A stretch of DNA of 64,000 nt from Yoonia maritima (GTDB lineage Bacteria; Pseudomonadota; Alphaproteobacteria; Rhodobacterales; Rhodobacteraceae), in contig NZ_PVTP01000005.1 of the NCBI RefSeq assembly GCF_003003285.1, positions 124,001-188,000 on the forward strand, read 5' to 3'. Both the position numbers and the translations under genes were made by a program. The stretch's first letter is position 1. Each line of letters begins with the position of its first letter. Of this stretch, positions 27,378 through 36,369 are shown one piece after another. The notes below the pieces were generated by a model that saw only the letters and a program-made list of their open reading frames with translations, did no database searches and was not told the origin of the DNA.

Positions 27378-28805
27378 TTATTCGGCTGCGACGGCGGCAG
27401 CCTCGTTCAGATAGTCCAAGATTGCAGTGGCTGTGTCACGTCCATCACGGATGGCCCACACAACAAGCGACGCACCGCGCACGATGTCACCTGCGGCATA
27501 AACGCCTTCAAGGCTGGTCGCGCCTGTGCCGAACTCGGCTTTGACGGTGCCCCAACGGGTGACTTCCAAACCTTCGGTCCCCCAAAGCGTCGGAAGATCC
27601 TCTGGCGAGAAGCCAAGCGCCTTAATCACAAGGTCAGCAGGTTCAACATAGTCAGCGCCTTCGATAACTTCGGGTGCTTGACGGCCAGTCGCATCGGGTG
27701 CGCCAAGACGCATCTTTTGCACCTTTACGCCGGAAACAGGTTCACCTTCGAACCCATCTGGGGACGCCAGCCAAACAAACTCTACGCCTTCTTCTTCGGC
27801 GTTCTGAACCTCGCGCTGAGAACCGGGCATGTTGGCACGGTCACGACGATACAGACATTTCACGCTTTCAGCGCCCTGACGAATAGATGTTCGGACACAG
27901 TCCATAGCCGTGTCACCGCCGCCAATCACGACGACGCGCTTACCAGCTGCGTTCAGCTCTCCGCTGTCGAATTCAGGCACAACGTCGCCAAAGCTTTGGC
28001 GGTTGCTCACTGTCAAAAAGTCGATCGCGTTCACGATACCTTCGGCATCGGAATCCGGCAGATCACGTGTTTTATATACACCTGTCGCAATCAGAACCGC
28101 GTCGTGTTTGCCACGGATCGCGTCAAAGGAAAGGTCTTCGCCGACATTGCAGTTCAAAACAAACTGTACGCCGCCGTCTTCCAATTGGGCCATGCGCTTC
28201 ATGACCACGTCTTTTTCCAGCTTAAAGCCGGGAATACCGTAGGTAAGAAGACCGCCACCACGATCATAGCGGTCATAAACAGTGACCTGAACACCCTGAC
28301 GACGCAGCATGTCTGCCGCAGCCAAGCCACCCGGGCCAGCACCAATGATGCCAACGCTTTCTGAACGCTCAGCGGTTGGACGGATTGGCTTCACCCAGCC
28401 TTCCTCGAACGCTGTGTCAGTTACGTATTTTTCAACCGAACCGATGGTCACAGTACCGTGGCCAGACTGTTCGATCACACAGTTACCTTCGCACAAACGG
28501 TCCTGCGGGCAAATGCGGCCACAGATTTCTGGGAAAGTGTTTGTTGCCTGAGAAATCTCATAGGCTTCTTCCAGACGACCTTCGGCAGTTAGGCGTAGCC
28601 AGTCCGGGATGTTGTTGTGCAGCGGGCAGTGCGACTGACAATACGGCACACCACACTGAGAACAACGGCTCGCTTGCTCGGCTGCTTTCGCAGTCGCGAA
28701 CTCGGCGTAGATTTCACCAAAATCCTGCTTACGCAAATTCGGCGGACGCTTTTCCGGCATCTCGCGGTCGACCGCAGTGAATTTTAGCATTTTCTGGCCA
28801 GCCAT
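27378..28805 (-). CDS. gltD: Glutamate synthase (NADPH) small subunit
   Basis: Flavoprotein of 475 residues that passes electrons from NADPH to GltB. The N-terminal cysteine motifs CSQCGVPYCQSHCP and CGRICPQDRLCEGNC bind the 4Fe-4S clusters. FAD binds at GAGPGGLAAADML and NADPH at VVVIGGGDTAMDCVRT. The C-terminal FAD loop is GVYAAGDIVRGASLVVWAI. A strong ribosome binding site (GGGAGGAC) marks the chosen start; the longer open frame begins inside the promoter region. It is the first gene of the gltD-secreted pair-gltB operon. Confidence 0.96.
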   Translation of the reverse strand: MAGQKMLKFTAVDREMPEKRPPNLRKQDFGEIYAEFATAKAAEQASRCSQCGVPYCQSHCPLHNNIPDWLRLTAEGRLEEAYEISQATNTFPEICGRICPQDRLCEGNCVIEQSGHGTVTIGSVEKYVTDTAFEEGWVKPIRPTAERSESVGIIGAGPGGLAAADMLRRQGVQVTVYDRYDRGGGLLTYGIPGFKLEKDVVMKRMAQLEDGGVQFVLNCNVGEDLSFDAIRGKHDAVLIATGVYKTRDLPDSDAEGIVNAIDFLTVSNRQSFGDVVPEFDSGELNAAGKRVVVIGGGDTAMDCVRTSIRQGAESVKCLYRRDRANMPGSQREVQNAEEEGVEFVWLASPDGFEGEPVSGVKVQKMRLGAPDATGRQAPEVIEGADYVEPADLVIKALGFSPEDLPTLWGTEGLEVTRWGTVKAEFGTGATSLEGVYAAGDIVRGASLVVWAIRDGRDTATAILDYLNEAAAVAAE

Positions 28806-28866
28806 ACGCCGTCCTCCCGTATTACAGAGCGAACTGCCTTTTAAATCGGAACTTCCGAAATGAAAA

Positions 28867-28881
28867 GTCAGCATGGCTGAC
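28867..28881. promoter_or_regulatory. Small dyad upstream of gltD
   Basis: GTCAGC-ATG-GCTGAC is a perfect inverted repeat with six-base arms, 61 bases upstream of the gltD start, beside the A+T-rich stretch CTATATTAAAATAAATT that could hold the promoter. It could be an operator or a leader hairpin. No regulator is recognised. Confidence 0.35.
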
Positions 28882-28933
28882 CTATATTAAAATAAATTCA
28901 CCCCATCAAGCCCATTCGACCTTTAGATTCGCG

Positions 28934-28961
28934 AATATTAGGTCCGATACGGACATACATA
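28934..28961. promoter_or_regulatory. Dyad operator shared with the ilvE region (putative Lrp-type site)
   Basis: ATTAGGTCC, a five-base centre and GGACATA form an imperfect dyad between gltD and uppP. It aligns with the element upstream of ilvE (14851-14876) with the same half-site spacing. It lies 128 bases from gltD and 62 from uppP. A nitrogen-related regulator such as Lrp acting on gltD would fit both targets; this is inference. Confidence 0.5.
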
Positions 28962-29023
28962 TTCCCTTCCCCCCAATTTCCATCAGGTTAGGTTGAGAAA
29001 AAGCGAATCGCGGGCACATTCAG

Positions 29024-29827
29024 ATGACAACATTTAACCTCCTCTTTGTGGCACTTATTCAAGGGATCACCGAATTTTTGCCGGTTTCTTCGTCTGGGCA
29101 CTTAATCCTACTACCTTCGCTGACAGGGCTAGATGACCAAGGACAAACCATCGACGTCGCGGCCCATGTCGGAACGCTTGCTGCTGTTGTCCTATATTTC
29201 TGGGCGGACGTTCGGGTTGCTATCGGCGGCACGCTGCGGCTAACCCAAGGCAAGGCAGACACACAAGGCGCAAAACTGGCCTTAGGTCTGATTGCCGCAA
29301 CCATTCCGGTCATCGTATTTGGACTTTTCCTGAAAGTTACCGGAATATCAGACCACCTGCGTGGAATTGCGGTAATCGGATGGACCATGACGATCTTTGG
29401 AGTGGTGCTATACTGGGCAGACCAAACCGGGCCCACAGCCAAAACAACAGATGAATGGACCATAAAAGACGCGATTAAGATGGGTGTCTGGCAAGCTGTT
29501 GCACTTATCCCCGGCACGTCGCGGTCAGGCATCACCATCACCGCAGGGCGCCTGCTTGGCTACACGCGTACAGATGCCGCAAGACTATCGATGTTAATGT
29601 CGATCCCAACTATCATTGCGTCAGCCAGCCTGCTTAGCCTTGATCTTATTGGCACGACAGACGTGGGCGCGCTGCGCGACATTGGCATTGTCGTGGTGAT
29701 GTCATTTCTTGCCGCTCTCATTGCGCTGACACTGATGATGAGACTACTGCGTGCAGTAAGCTACACGCCCTATGTCGTTTATCGACTGGTGTTGGGCGTG
29801 ATACTTTTGTGGATTGCCTATACTTAG
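29024..29827 (+). CDS. uppP: Undecaprenyl-diphosphatase
   Basis: Polytopic membrane enzyme of 267 residues that removes a phosphate from undecaprenyl diphosphate and so recycles the lipid carrier of peptidoglycan. Both signature regions are intact: ALIQGITEFLPVSSSGHLIL (about 9-28, with catalytic Glu and the SSSGH motif) and the PGTSRSGITITAGRLLGY segment with its Arg near residue 165. About eight membrane helices are expected. It is divergent from gltD and shares four terminal bases with the convergent NDUFA9-like gene. Confidence 0.95.
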   Translation: MTTFNLLFVALIQGITEFLPVSSSGHLILLPSLTGLDDQGQTIDVAAHVGTLAAVVLYFWADVRVAIGGTLRLTQGKADTQGAKLALGLIAATIPVIVFGLFLKVTGISDHLRGIAVIGWTMTIFGVVLYWADQTGPTAKTTDEWTIKDAIKMGVWQAVALIPGTSRSGITITAGRLLGYTRTDAARLSMLMSIPTIIASASLLSLDLIGTTDVGALRDIGIVVVMSFLAALIALTLMMRLLRAVSYTPYVVYRLVLGVILLWIAYT

Positions 29828-30804
29828 GCTTTTAAGTTTTTCGCAGATTCTTTGATTGCGTCGTACTGACCCGACGGACGAAAGCGCCACAGGTAATCAG
29901 GAAGAACAGCATCAAGCGACGTCGCCTGAATACCAAAGGCATCCAATCCCTTGGCACCTTCGGAGACGACATTATCAACCGTTAAACTTGCAACCTGATC
30001 CTTAGTGACTGGCCCCTTGACCAAACCAAACGACAAGGCACGACCAACGCCAAAGCCCCACGCCATGATCCGCGCAATCCAAAACGGAATGTTCAAGATC
30101 AAACGACGGCGACGCACAACACCCAGCATCTTTTGCATCAAGCTGCGGAAACTATGAACATCTGGCCCACCCAATTCATAAACACCTGCTTCAGCCTCGC
30201 CCAATACCGCCTTAGTCGCAGCAGCGGCTACGTCATCGACATAAACCGGCTGGAACCGCGCATTCGCGCCCACGATTGGCAGCACAGGACCAAAACGGGA
30301 CATGCTTGCGAAACGGTTAAAGAACGTGTCTTCGGGGCCAAATATAATTGACGGACGCAATATGACCGCACCCGGAAATCCTGCCAGTACAGCGGCTTCG
30401 CCTGCTGCTTTGGTACGACCATATGCACTTGGCGCTTTTTCATCAGCGCCAATAGCCGAGATGTGGACCATACGTGCAACGTTCAAATCTGATGTAATAC
30501 GAGCAATGCGCCCTGCGCCATCGGCATGAACGGCGTCAAAGGTATTCTTACCCGCCTCGTCCAAAAGGCCAACACAGTTAACAACCACGTCAGCGCCTTC
30601 AGTAACTGCCGCTACGCTTGCGTCATCACGGATGTTGCAGAAAATTGGTTCAACCTGCCCCACAACACCGTAGGGACGGACAAACATCGCCTCGTTCACA
30701 GACCGCACAGCGACGCGAACGCGCCACCCTTCAAGGGCCATGCGACGGGCAATATAACGCCCCACAAAACCGGAACCGCCGAAAATGGTGACTAGCTTAG
30801 ACAT
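29824..30804 (-). CDS. NAD(P)-binding protein, complex I NDUFA9-like
   Basis: Atypical extended SDR protein of 326 residues. The Rossmann loop is TIFGGSGFVGRYIARRM. Further landmarks are VVNCVGLLDEAGKNTFDAVH, HISAIGADEKAPSAYGRTKA and ILRPSIIFGPEDTFFNRFA, typical of the NDUFA9/YcgG-like group. Mitochondrial NDUFA9 is a complex I subunit; bacterial members may help assembly or quinone-related metabolism, but the role here is not established. The start MSKLVTIFGG fits the fold; nine upstream in-frame residues are not needed. Stop codons of this gene and uppP overlap tail to tail. Confidence 0.87.
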   Translation of the reverse strand: MSKLVTIFGGSGFVGRYIARRMALEGWRVRVAVRSVNEAMFVRPYGVVGQVEPIFCNIRDDASVAAVTEGADVVVNCVGLLDEAGKNTFDAVHADGAGRIARITSDLNVARMVHISAIGADEKAPSAYGRTKAAGEAAVLAGFPGAVILRPSIIFGPEDTFFNRFASMSRFGPVLPIVGANARFQPVYVDDVAAAATKAVLGEAEAGVYELGGPDVHSFRSLMQKMLGVVRRRRLILNIPFWIARIMAWGFGVGRALSFGLVKGPVTKDQVASLTVDNVVSEGAKGLDAFGIQATSLDAVLPDYLWRFRPSGQYDAIKESAKNLKA

Positions 30805-30923
30805 GGCAAGGCCTCTTTGCTCGTTTGCCACGGTTTACCCGGCCACCTATTGCCAGACAAGCGGCATTTGAAAGGTTTCATGCTACGTTCCTTTAACTAT
30901 CGCATATTTCCGGCCGAATCGCG

Positions 30924-30952
30924 TTGACAGCACCGCGCCACCACCTTAAGTC
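30924..30952 (+). promoter_or_regulatory. Promoter of tRNA-Leu
   Basis: A consensus -35 box TTGACA, a 17-base spacer and a -10-like TAAGTC end 16 bases before the tRNA 5' end. The position and spacing are what a sigma-70 type stable-RNA promoter needs; the -10 box is weak. Confidence 0.6.
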
Positions 30953-30968
30953 GCCCCCTACGACACCT

Positions 30969-31055
30969 GCCCAGGTGGCGGAATTGGTAGACGCGCCAGC
31001 TTCAGGTGCTGGTGTCTGTATGGACGTGGAGGTTCGAGTCCTCTCCTGGGCACCA
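30969..31055 (+). tRNA. tRNA-Leu (anticodon CAG)
   Basis: The cloverleaf is complete. The acceptor arm GCCCAGG pairs with CCTGGGC. The D arm contains GGAATTGGTAGACGC. The anticodon stem CCAGC/GCTGG holds the loop TTCAGGT, giving anticodon CAG for CUG codons. A long variable arm follows, typical of Leu tRNA, then the T arm with GGTTCGAGTCC. CCA is encoded. No integrase or second att-like copy is seen nearby. Confidence 0.96.
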
Positions 31056-31145
31056 AGTCGTTTTTCCCGACAGCTAATAAATCGCGAACGCGCACAAGAA
31101 AGCGCCACAATAGATTTGCGTCTATCGTAGCGCTGGAATTTGCGT

Positions 31146-31170
31146 GATTCTGGCGATGTCCGCCAGAATC
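31146..31170. terminator. Inverted repeat between tRNA-Leu and the aldehyde dehydrogenase gene
   Basis: GATTCTGGCG-ATGTC-CGCCAGAATC has perfect ten-base arms and a five-base loop. It lies nine bases past the dehydrogenase stop on the minus strand and about 90 bases after the tRNA on the plus strand. T-runs are poor on both sides, but it could end both transcripts. Confidence 0.55.
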
Positions 31171-31178
31171 ATCCTGTC

Positions 31179-32702
31179 TTAGCCCTGCAAATCAGCAGGA
31201 AGCAGTGCTTCTGGTATGCCCTGGAAACAGACTGGGCGTACGAACCGTCGGATCGCCATTGTGCCTACGCTAGTCGCGCCAAAGTTCGTTGACGCAGGGA
31301 ACGGTCCGCCGTGAACCATTGCATCCGCCACCTCGACCCCGGTTGGGAAACCGTTCACCAGAATTCGGCCTGCCTTGCGTTCAAACACTGGCATCAATGG
31401 CCGGGCTGCGTCGGTGTCAGCATCATCCAACTGCAACGTGACAGTCAGCTGACCGTCCAATTGTGTCGCGATTTTTTGACGTTCTTCTGCATCTGCTGCG
31501 AAAATCAAAATACCGGCAGGACCGAATACCTCATGCGCCAGCTCAGGATGTGCCAGCCAGTCGGCACCAGACACGCGGAAAACAGCGGGAGCGGCACAAC
31601 GTGCTGGTGCCTCGGCTGGTGTATTTAGCGCAGTTGCGACGCCGGCGTCAGCCAGCGCCTGAACACCGCGTCCGTACGCAGCGGCGGTTCCGTCTGTCAG
31701 CATGACCTGCGGGGCGACATCTCCCAATGCAGCGGCTGCTATCGTAGCAAATTGCTCGGCCGCATCACCAGCTGTCAAAACCACAACGCCCGGGTTGGTA
31801 CAAAACTGTCCCACGCCCATGGTTAATGATCCGGCCCAACCTGTCGCGATATCGTTCCCGCGTGCCGCCAATGCGTTGTCCATTACAAACACAGGGTTGA
31901 TTGCGCCAAGTTCGCCGAAGAATGGGATCGGTTCGGGGCGCGACATTGCGATATCGAACAGCGCCTTACCGCCCCCATACGAACCAGTGAAGCCTACCGC
32001 ACGGATCAATGGGTGCTTAACGAGAGCAGTGCCTGCCTCGTTCGTGTTTGATTGTACGAACCCAAATGTACCGGCTGGCATGCCAGTCTTTTTGATCGCA
32101 GCATCAATTGCGCGGGCAACCAATTCGCCGGTACCGGGGTGACCGGGGTGACCCTTGAACACAACCGGGCAGCCTGCAGCTAGCGCAGATGCTGTGTCGC
32201 CACCTGCTGTTGAAAACGCGAGTGGGAAGTTTGACGCGCCAAACACGCCGACGGGACCGATTGGTCGTTGGATCATGCGCAGGTCAGGACGTGGAAGTGG
32301 AGCACGATCCGGCAGCGCAACATCGTGACGTCGATCAAGACACTCACCCTTACGGATGTGGTCCGCGAATAGACGAAGCTGACCACATGTGCGGCCGCGT
32401 TCGCCCTGCAAACGAGCCTCTGGGAGGCCTGTTTCCGCATGACCAATTGCCGTCAGCTGATCGCCACGTGCGTCGATCTCTTCAGCAATCGCCTCAAGAA
32501 ACGCAGCGCGTGTTTCGCGGCTGGTCCAACCATAGGTCAGATACGCGTCTTCGGCAGCTTCCACCGCAGCATCAACTTCGGCCTGACCACCGCAAAGAAC
32601 AGTCATTGCTTCGCCACTAGCGGGATCAGACTGAAACGGCGTTCCGCCATTCACCCATTCGCCCGCAATAAGATGTTGTCCGGTAAGAGTTGTATCGGTC
32701 AT
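31179..32702 (-). CDS. 2-oxoglutarate semialdehyde dehydrogenase (NADP+)
   Basis: Aldehyde dehydrogenase of 507 residues. Motifs are FGASNFPLAFSTAGGDTASA (cofactor side), the Lys of VVFKGHPGHPGT, GFTGSYGGG, the general base in FFGELGAINP and the nucleophile Cys in GQFCTNPG. This subgroup oxidises 2-oxoglutarate semialdehyde to 2-oxoglutarate, the last step of oxidative L-arabinose, D-xylose or hexarate breakdown. It is the final gene of a run that also holds a sugar dehydrogenase, a pentonate dehydratase and an AraD1-type protein, which supports that role. Confidence 0.88.
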   Translation of the reverse strand: MTDTTLTGQHLIAGEWVNGGTPFQSDPASGEAMTVLCGGQAEVDAAVEAAEDAYLTYGWTSRETRAAFLEAIAEEIDARGDQLTAIGHAETGLPEARLQGERGRTCGQLRLFADHIRKGECLDRRHDVALPDRAPLPRPDLRMIQRPIGPVGVFGASNFPLAFSTAGGDTASALAAGCPVVFKGHPGHPGTGELVARAIDAAIKKTGMPAGTFGFVQSNTNEAGTALVKHPLIRAVGFTGSYGGGKALFDIAMSRPEPIPFFGELGAINPVFVMDNALAARGNDIATGWAGSLTMGVGQFCTNPGVVVLTAGDAAEQFATIAAAALGDVAPQVMLTDGTAAAYGRGVQALADAGVATALNTPAEAPARCAAPAVFRVSGADWLAHPELAHEVFGPAGILIFAADAEERQKIATQLDGQLTVTLQLDDADTDAARPLMPVFERKAGRILVNGFPTGVEVADAMVHGGPFPASTNFGATSVGTMAIRRFVRPVCFQGIPEALLPADLQG

Positions 32703-32717
32703 GTTTCGTCCTTGAAT

Positions 32718-33644
32718 TTATTCATGAAATGGCGCGACTGTTTTGCGATCACCCAGCATGAAAGCGTCAGCCACGTGTAAAAGTGGGCTGATGTCCACAT
32801 CTGAAAGACCTGCTTCGATCAATTCTGCAAAGCGGTGATAAAGGCCGGGGTATTCGCCTGCCTCTGGCAGGGTCTGGGCCACACCGTTTATCGCCAGCGT
32901 CGCACCGCCATCGGTTAGCTTTAGCGTGCCTTCCGTGGTTTCGGCGGTGATGTTCCACGTTTGCGGACCTTCTTGACGCCAATCGAAATCCGCTTTGACA
33001 GTCATCCCTGCGGGTCCAGCAAAGGTCAGATCAGCCGCAATTGGCGTTGCACGGTTTTCCGGAAACGACAGCGTCGATGCGGTCAGGTGCACGGGGTTAG
33101 GCAGGATTTCTGTCATGATCGACAAGGCATTGATTCCGGGATCAAACACACCCAGACCGCCTGCTTGCCAAATCCAGTCTTGGCCGGGATGCCAGCGGCG
33201 CACGTCTTCTTTCCAGTCGATTTGAACCGAGGTGATCTGCCTATCAAACAGCCAACCACGTGCGGCAGCGACGCCAGCACCGTAACGCGAATGCCACGTC
33301 GCAAATAGGGTCACGTCCTTTGCCTTGGCCAGTTTTTCAAGCTTCAGAACCTCGGACACCGTCGCACCGGGTGGTTTTTCTAGCATCGTGTGCTTGCCAG
33401 CCATCAGCGACTTTACTGCAATGTCATAGCGTGGCTGCGGCGGCATACACAGCGATAGCGCGGCGATATCCGAACGCCCTGCAATCAACGCGTCGATATC
33501 AGCATAGTTATCCACGCCATCAATACCGCCGGAGCGGCTGACGGTCGCGGCAAGCTCCATCGTTTCGTTACCAGCAATCGCTGGAATATGTTGATCGCGG
33601 GCAATTTTGCCCACGCCTAGAATGGCAATCTTAGTGGCTGTCAC
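32718..33644 (-). CDS. Gfo/Idh/MocA sugar dehydrogenase (L-arabinose / D-galactose 1-dehydrogenase)
   Basis: NAD(P)-dependent oxidoreductase of 308 residues. The Rossmann motif AILGVGKIARDQHIPAIAGN opens the protein. The family lysine lies in MLEKPPGATVSE, and a C-terminal beta-sheet domain follows with WIWQAGGLGVFDPGINALSI. Azospirillum and rhizobial relatives oxidise L-arabinose and D-galactose to the lactone, the first step of the pathway completed by the neighbours. GAGG six bases before a GTG sets the start, overlapping the dehydratase stop by 14 bases; a GTG six codons earlier (33662) lacks a site. Confidence 0.85.
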   Translation of the reverse strand: MTATKIAILGVGKIARDQHIPAIAGNETMELAATVSRSGGIDGVDNYADIDALIAGRSDIAALSLCMPPQPRYDIAVKSLMAGKHTMLEKPPGATVSEVLKLEKLAKAKDVTLFATWHSRYGAGVAAARGWLFDRQITSVQIDWKEDVRRWHPGQDWIWQAGGLGVFDPGINALSIMTEILPNPVHLTASTLSFPENRATPIAADLTFAGPAGMTVKADFDWRQEGPQTWNITAETTEGTLKLTDGGATLAINGVAQTLPEAGEYPGLYHRFAELIEAGLSDVDISPLLHVADAFMLGDRKTVAPFHE

Positions 33645-35373
33645 GGGGTACCTCGTTTCCACGTTGTCCTTTTAGAACGTCAAAGTCCGCACCAGTGTCC
33701 GCACCTTCGACATGGTCGAGATACATCCGTGTGTAGCCGCCGACCACACTATTCTTAGGGGCTTGCCACGCAGCCAGTCGTGTTGCCAATTCTTCGTCGC
33801 TGATATCAAGGTGAACCCGCCGCGCTGCGACGTCCAGTTCGATCATGTCTCCGTTCTGAACGACGGCCAGCGGACCACCTGCTGCGGCCTCGGGCGTTGT
33901 GTGCAAAACAACGGTGCCATAGGCGGTGCCAGACATGCGCGCGTCAGAAATACGAACCATATCGGTGATCCCCTTTTTCAGCACCTTGGGCGGTAGCCCC
34001 ATGTTGCCGACCTCGGACATACCGGGATAACCCTTTGGCCCGCAGTTTTTCAGGACCATCACGCAATTTTCGTCGATATCCAGCGCATCATCGTTGATCT
34101 TGGCCTTATAGTCGTCGATGTCCTCGAACACGACAGCACGACCACGGTGTTTCATCAAATGCGGGCTGGCGGCAGACGGCTTTAGCACTGCACCATTGGG
34201 TGCAAGATTACCTTTCAGCACGGCAATCCCGCCAGACGCGGCAAGCGCCTTTTCGACGGGCAGAATAACGTCTTCATTCCAGTTGGTCGCTTCTTTGACT
34301 TCGTCCCAGATAGCATCACCGGATACAGTCAGAGCGTCTTTGTGCAACAACCCTGCCTCGCCCAGACGTTTTAGAACAACAGGCAGACCACCCGCATAAA
34401 AGAATTCCTCCATCAGGTATTTTCCAGATGGCATCAGGTTCACAATGGTCGGCACGTCACGTCCGCAACGATCCCAATCATCTAGCGTCAGATCAACTTC
34501 GACCCGACCAGCAAGCGCGAGAAGGTGGATCACTGCGTTGGTCGAACCGCCAATTGCGCCATTGGTGCGGATAGCGTTTTCAAAGGCTTCTTTGGTCAAA
34601 ATATTGGATGGTTTCAGGTCATCTTTTACCATCTGCACGATCCGCCGACCCGTCATCTGTGCCATCACCTTGCGACGGCTATCAACGCCGGGAATTGCCG
34701 CGTTCCCTGACAGGGCCATGCCCAGCGCCTCGGCCATTGATGCCATCGTGGAGGCGGTACCCATCGTGTTACATGAACCCGATGAACGGCTCATGGCTTG
34801 TTCTGCCTCAAGGAAATCTTCTTGGGTCATTTTTCCTGCTTTGATGTCTTCGGACATTTGCCAAAGCGCGGTGCCCGATCCGACGCGTTCACCCCGGAAC
34901 CAACCGTTTAACATCGGCCCGCCTGTCACAACGATAGACGGAATGTCAGTGCTGGCGGCACCCATCATCAAGCTAGGCGTTGTCTTGTCACATCCGACCA
35001 AAAGCACAGCACCGTCAATCGGCTGTGCGCGCATGACTTCTTCAACCGCCATCGCAGCAAGGTTACGGTACATCATTGCGGTGGGGCGGAAGGTGTTTTC
35101 TGATGCTGAAAATACAGGAAGCTCGACAGGGAAACCGCCTGCCTCCCAAATCCCAGCTTTGACCTTTTCGGCCAGTTCACGCAGGTGACCGTTACAAGGG
35201 GTCAATTCAGACCACGTGTTCAAGATACCAATAACCGGCCGCCCGTCGAAAAGGTCATTCGGGTAACCTTGGTTTTTCAGCCAACCACGGTGGTAAATAT
35301 TATCGCGCGAATTGCCCCCGTACCATTCTTGAGAACGCAGCTTGCGGGGCCATTCAGCGGGAATAAATGTCAT
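33631..35373 (-). CDS. IlvD/Edd-family sugar-acid dehydratase (L-arabonate dehydratase)
   Basis: Iron-sulfur dehydratase of 580 residues. Cluster and active-site landmarks are VGCDKTTPSLMMGAASTD, SGSCNTMGTASTMASMAEA and GGSTNAVIHLLALAG. The length and the phrases YMEEFFYAGGLP-like and GYPGMSEVGNMGLP place it with pentonate dehydratases rather than biosynthetic dihydroxy-acid dehydratase. It should convert L-arabonate (or D-galactonate/fuconate) to the 2-keto-3-deoxy acid. Neighbours on both sides belong to the same pathway. The exact sugar acid is inferred. Confidence 0.88.
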   Translation of the reverse strand: MTFIPAEWPRKLRSQEWYGGNSRDNIYHRGWLKNQGYPNDLFDGRPVIGILNTWSELTPCNGHLRELAEKVKAGIWEAGGFPVELPVFSASENTFRPTAMMYRNLAAMAVEEVMRAQPIDGAVLLVGCDKTTPSLMMGAASTDIPSIVVTGGPMLNGWFRGERVGSGTALWQMSEDIKAGKMTQEDFLEAEQAMSRSSGSCNTMGTASTMASMAEALGMALSGNAAIPGVDSRRKVMAQMTGRRIVQMVKDDLKPSNILTKEAFENAIRTNGAIGGSTNAVIHLLALAGRVEVDLTLDDWDRCGRDVPTIVNLMPSGKYLMEEFFYAGGLPVVLKRLGEAGLLHKDALTVSGDAIWDEVKEATNWNEDVILPVEKALAASGGIAVLKGNLAPNGAVLKPSAASPHLMKHRGRAVVFEDIDDYKAKINDDALDIDENCVMVLKNCGPKGYPGMSEVGNMGLPPKVLKKGITDMVRISDARMSGTAYGTVVLHTTPEAAAGGPLAVVQNGDMIELDVAARRVHLDISDEELATRLAAWQAPKNSVVGGYTRMYLDHVEGADTGADFDVLKGQRGNEVPRDSH

Positions 35374-35381
35374 GACGGCTC

Positions 35382-36365
35382 CTATAGTTTGCGGACGGCG
35401 ACAGCGCCGTTAACCGCAGGGGTGGTGGAAAGTGCATTTCTTAACGGTAGTCCAAAGGCTGGCGCGCTTATCTCGAACACATCGCCATCTTGGGGAACGA
35501 TGCCATCGGCAAACGACAGGGTCGCCGTGCCAAACATGTGCACATGAACATCACCGGGCTGGCGAAACACGTCGTACTTGAAATGGTGGTGTTCGAGGTT
35601 CGCAATGGTGTGCGACATGTTGGTTTCGCCAGACAGGAATGGCTTTTCGAATACTACGTCGTCGCCACGCATAATTTTGCTGGTACCTTCCACGCTGTTG
35701 GGCAAATCGCCGACCAACATCTCTGGGCCAACGGAACAGGGCCGCAATTTCGAATGCGCAAGGTACAGATAGTTTTGGCGTTCGGTCACGTGGTCCGAAA
35801 ATTCGTTGGCCAATGCAAAGCCCAAGCGGAACGGCGTGCCGTCTGCGCCGATAATATAAAGCCCAGCCAGTTCCGGCTCTTCCCCGCCATCCAACGCGAA
35901 TGACGGTGATACTAATGGCGCACCCGGTGAGACCAATGCTGCACCCGTGCCTTTGTAAAACCATTCAGGCTGCACACCGACCTGCCCGGCATCAGGCTTG
36001 CCGCTTTCGACACCCATGCGAAACATCTTCATGGAATCTGTTTCTTCGTCCGCTTTGGCATGCATTGAAGCGCGGGTTGACGCAGACCCAAGATGGGTCA
36101 AGCCCGTGCCTGTAAGATGCAGATGTGCCGCGTCCGGGTGGGTCAAAGGTGGGAGCAAACGACCATCGGCATATAACGCCTCAAGGTCAACAGCAGCACC
36201 CAAACCGACATCGGAAATATGTGTATGCAGTGTTGTGCCTTTTGCGGCGCAATCAATCGCCATTTCATACAGCGATTGATCCGATTTTACTTCGAACGCC
36301 TCTGTCCCGTCGCGGGCGACAACCTGAATACGACCATCAGCTTTACGGTATTGTGAAATCAGCAT
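35382..36365 (-). CDS. AraD1/GguC-family protein (fumarylacetoacetate hydrolase fold)
   Basis: Protein of 327 residues in the FAH superfamily. Recognisable segments are PLTHPDAAHLHLTGTGLTHL, GMDSMKMF-like DSMKMFRMGVESGKPDAG, LGFALANEFSDHVTE and DVHVHMFGTATLSFADG. Agrobacterium GguC and the AraD1 proteins share this pattern. They are proposed to act on 2-keto-3-deoxy-L-arabonate in place of the DHDPS-type dehydratase AraD. I start at MLISQYRK, which leaves a four-base gap to the permease stop. The upstream open extension overlaps the permease gene. Confidence 0.82.
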   Translation of the reverse strand: MLISQYRKADGRIQVVARDGTEAFEVKSDQSLYEMAIDCAAKGTTLHTHISDVGLGAAVDLEALYADGRLLPPLTHPDAAHLHLTGTGLTHLGSASTRASMHAKADEETDSMKMFRMGVESGKPDAGQVGVQPEWFYKGTGAALVSPGAPLVSPSFALDGGEEPELAGLYIIGADGTPFRLGFALANEFSDHVTERQNYLYLAHSKLRPCSVGPEMLVGDLPNSVEGTSKIMRGDDVVFEKPFLSGETNMSHTIANLEHHHFKYDVFRQPGDVHVHMFGTATLSFADGIVPQDGDVFEISAPAFGLPLRNALSTTPAVNGAVAVRKL

Positions 36366-36369
36366 CTGA

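Noticed and set aside
27066-28364. 432-codon open frame antisense to gltD and the adjacent secreted-protein gene
   Set aside because: gltD on the other strand has full iron-sulfur, FAD and NADPH motifs. The antisense frame has no recognisable motif, and long antisense frames are common opposite such codon usage.
30969-31055. tRNA-Leu as an integration site for a mobile element
   Set aside because: No integrase, no duplicated tRNA 3' end and no change in gene type that would mark an island border were seen next to it.
32130-32160. Direct repeat GGGTGACC-GGGGTGACC inside the aldehyde dehydrogenase gene
   Set aside because: It encodes GHPGHPG, which matches the normal cofactor-site sequence of this dehydrogenase group, so it is ordinary coding sequence.
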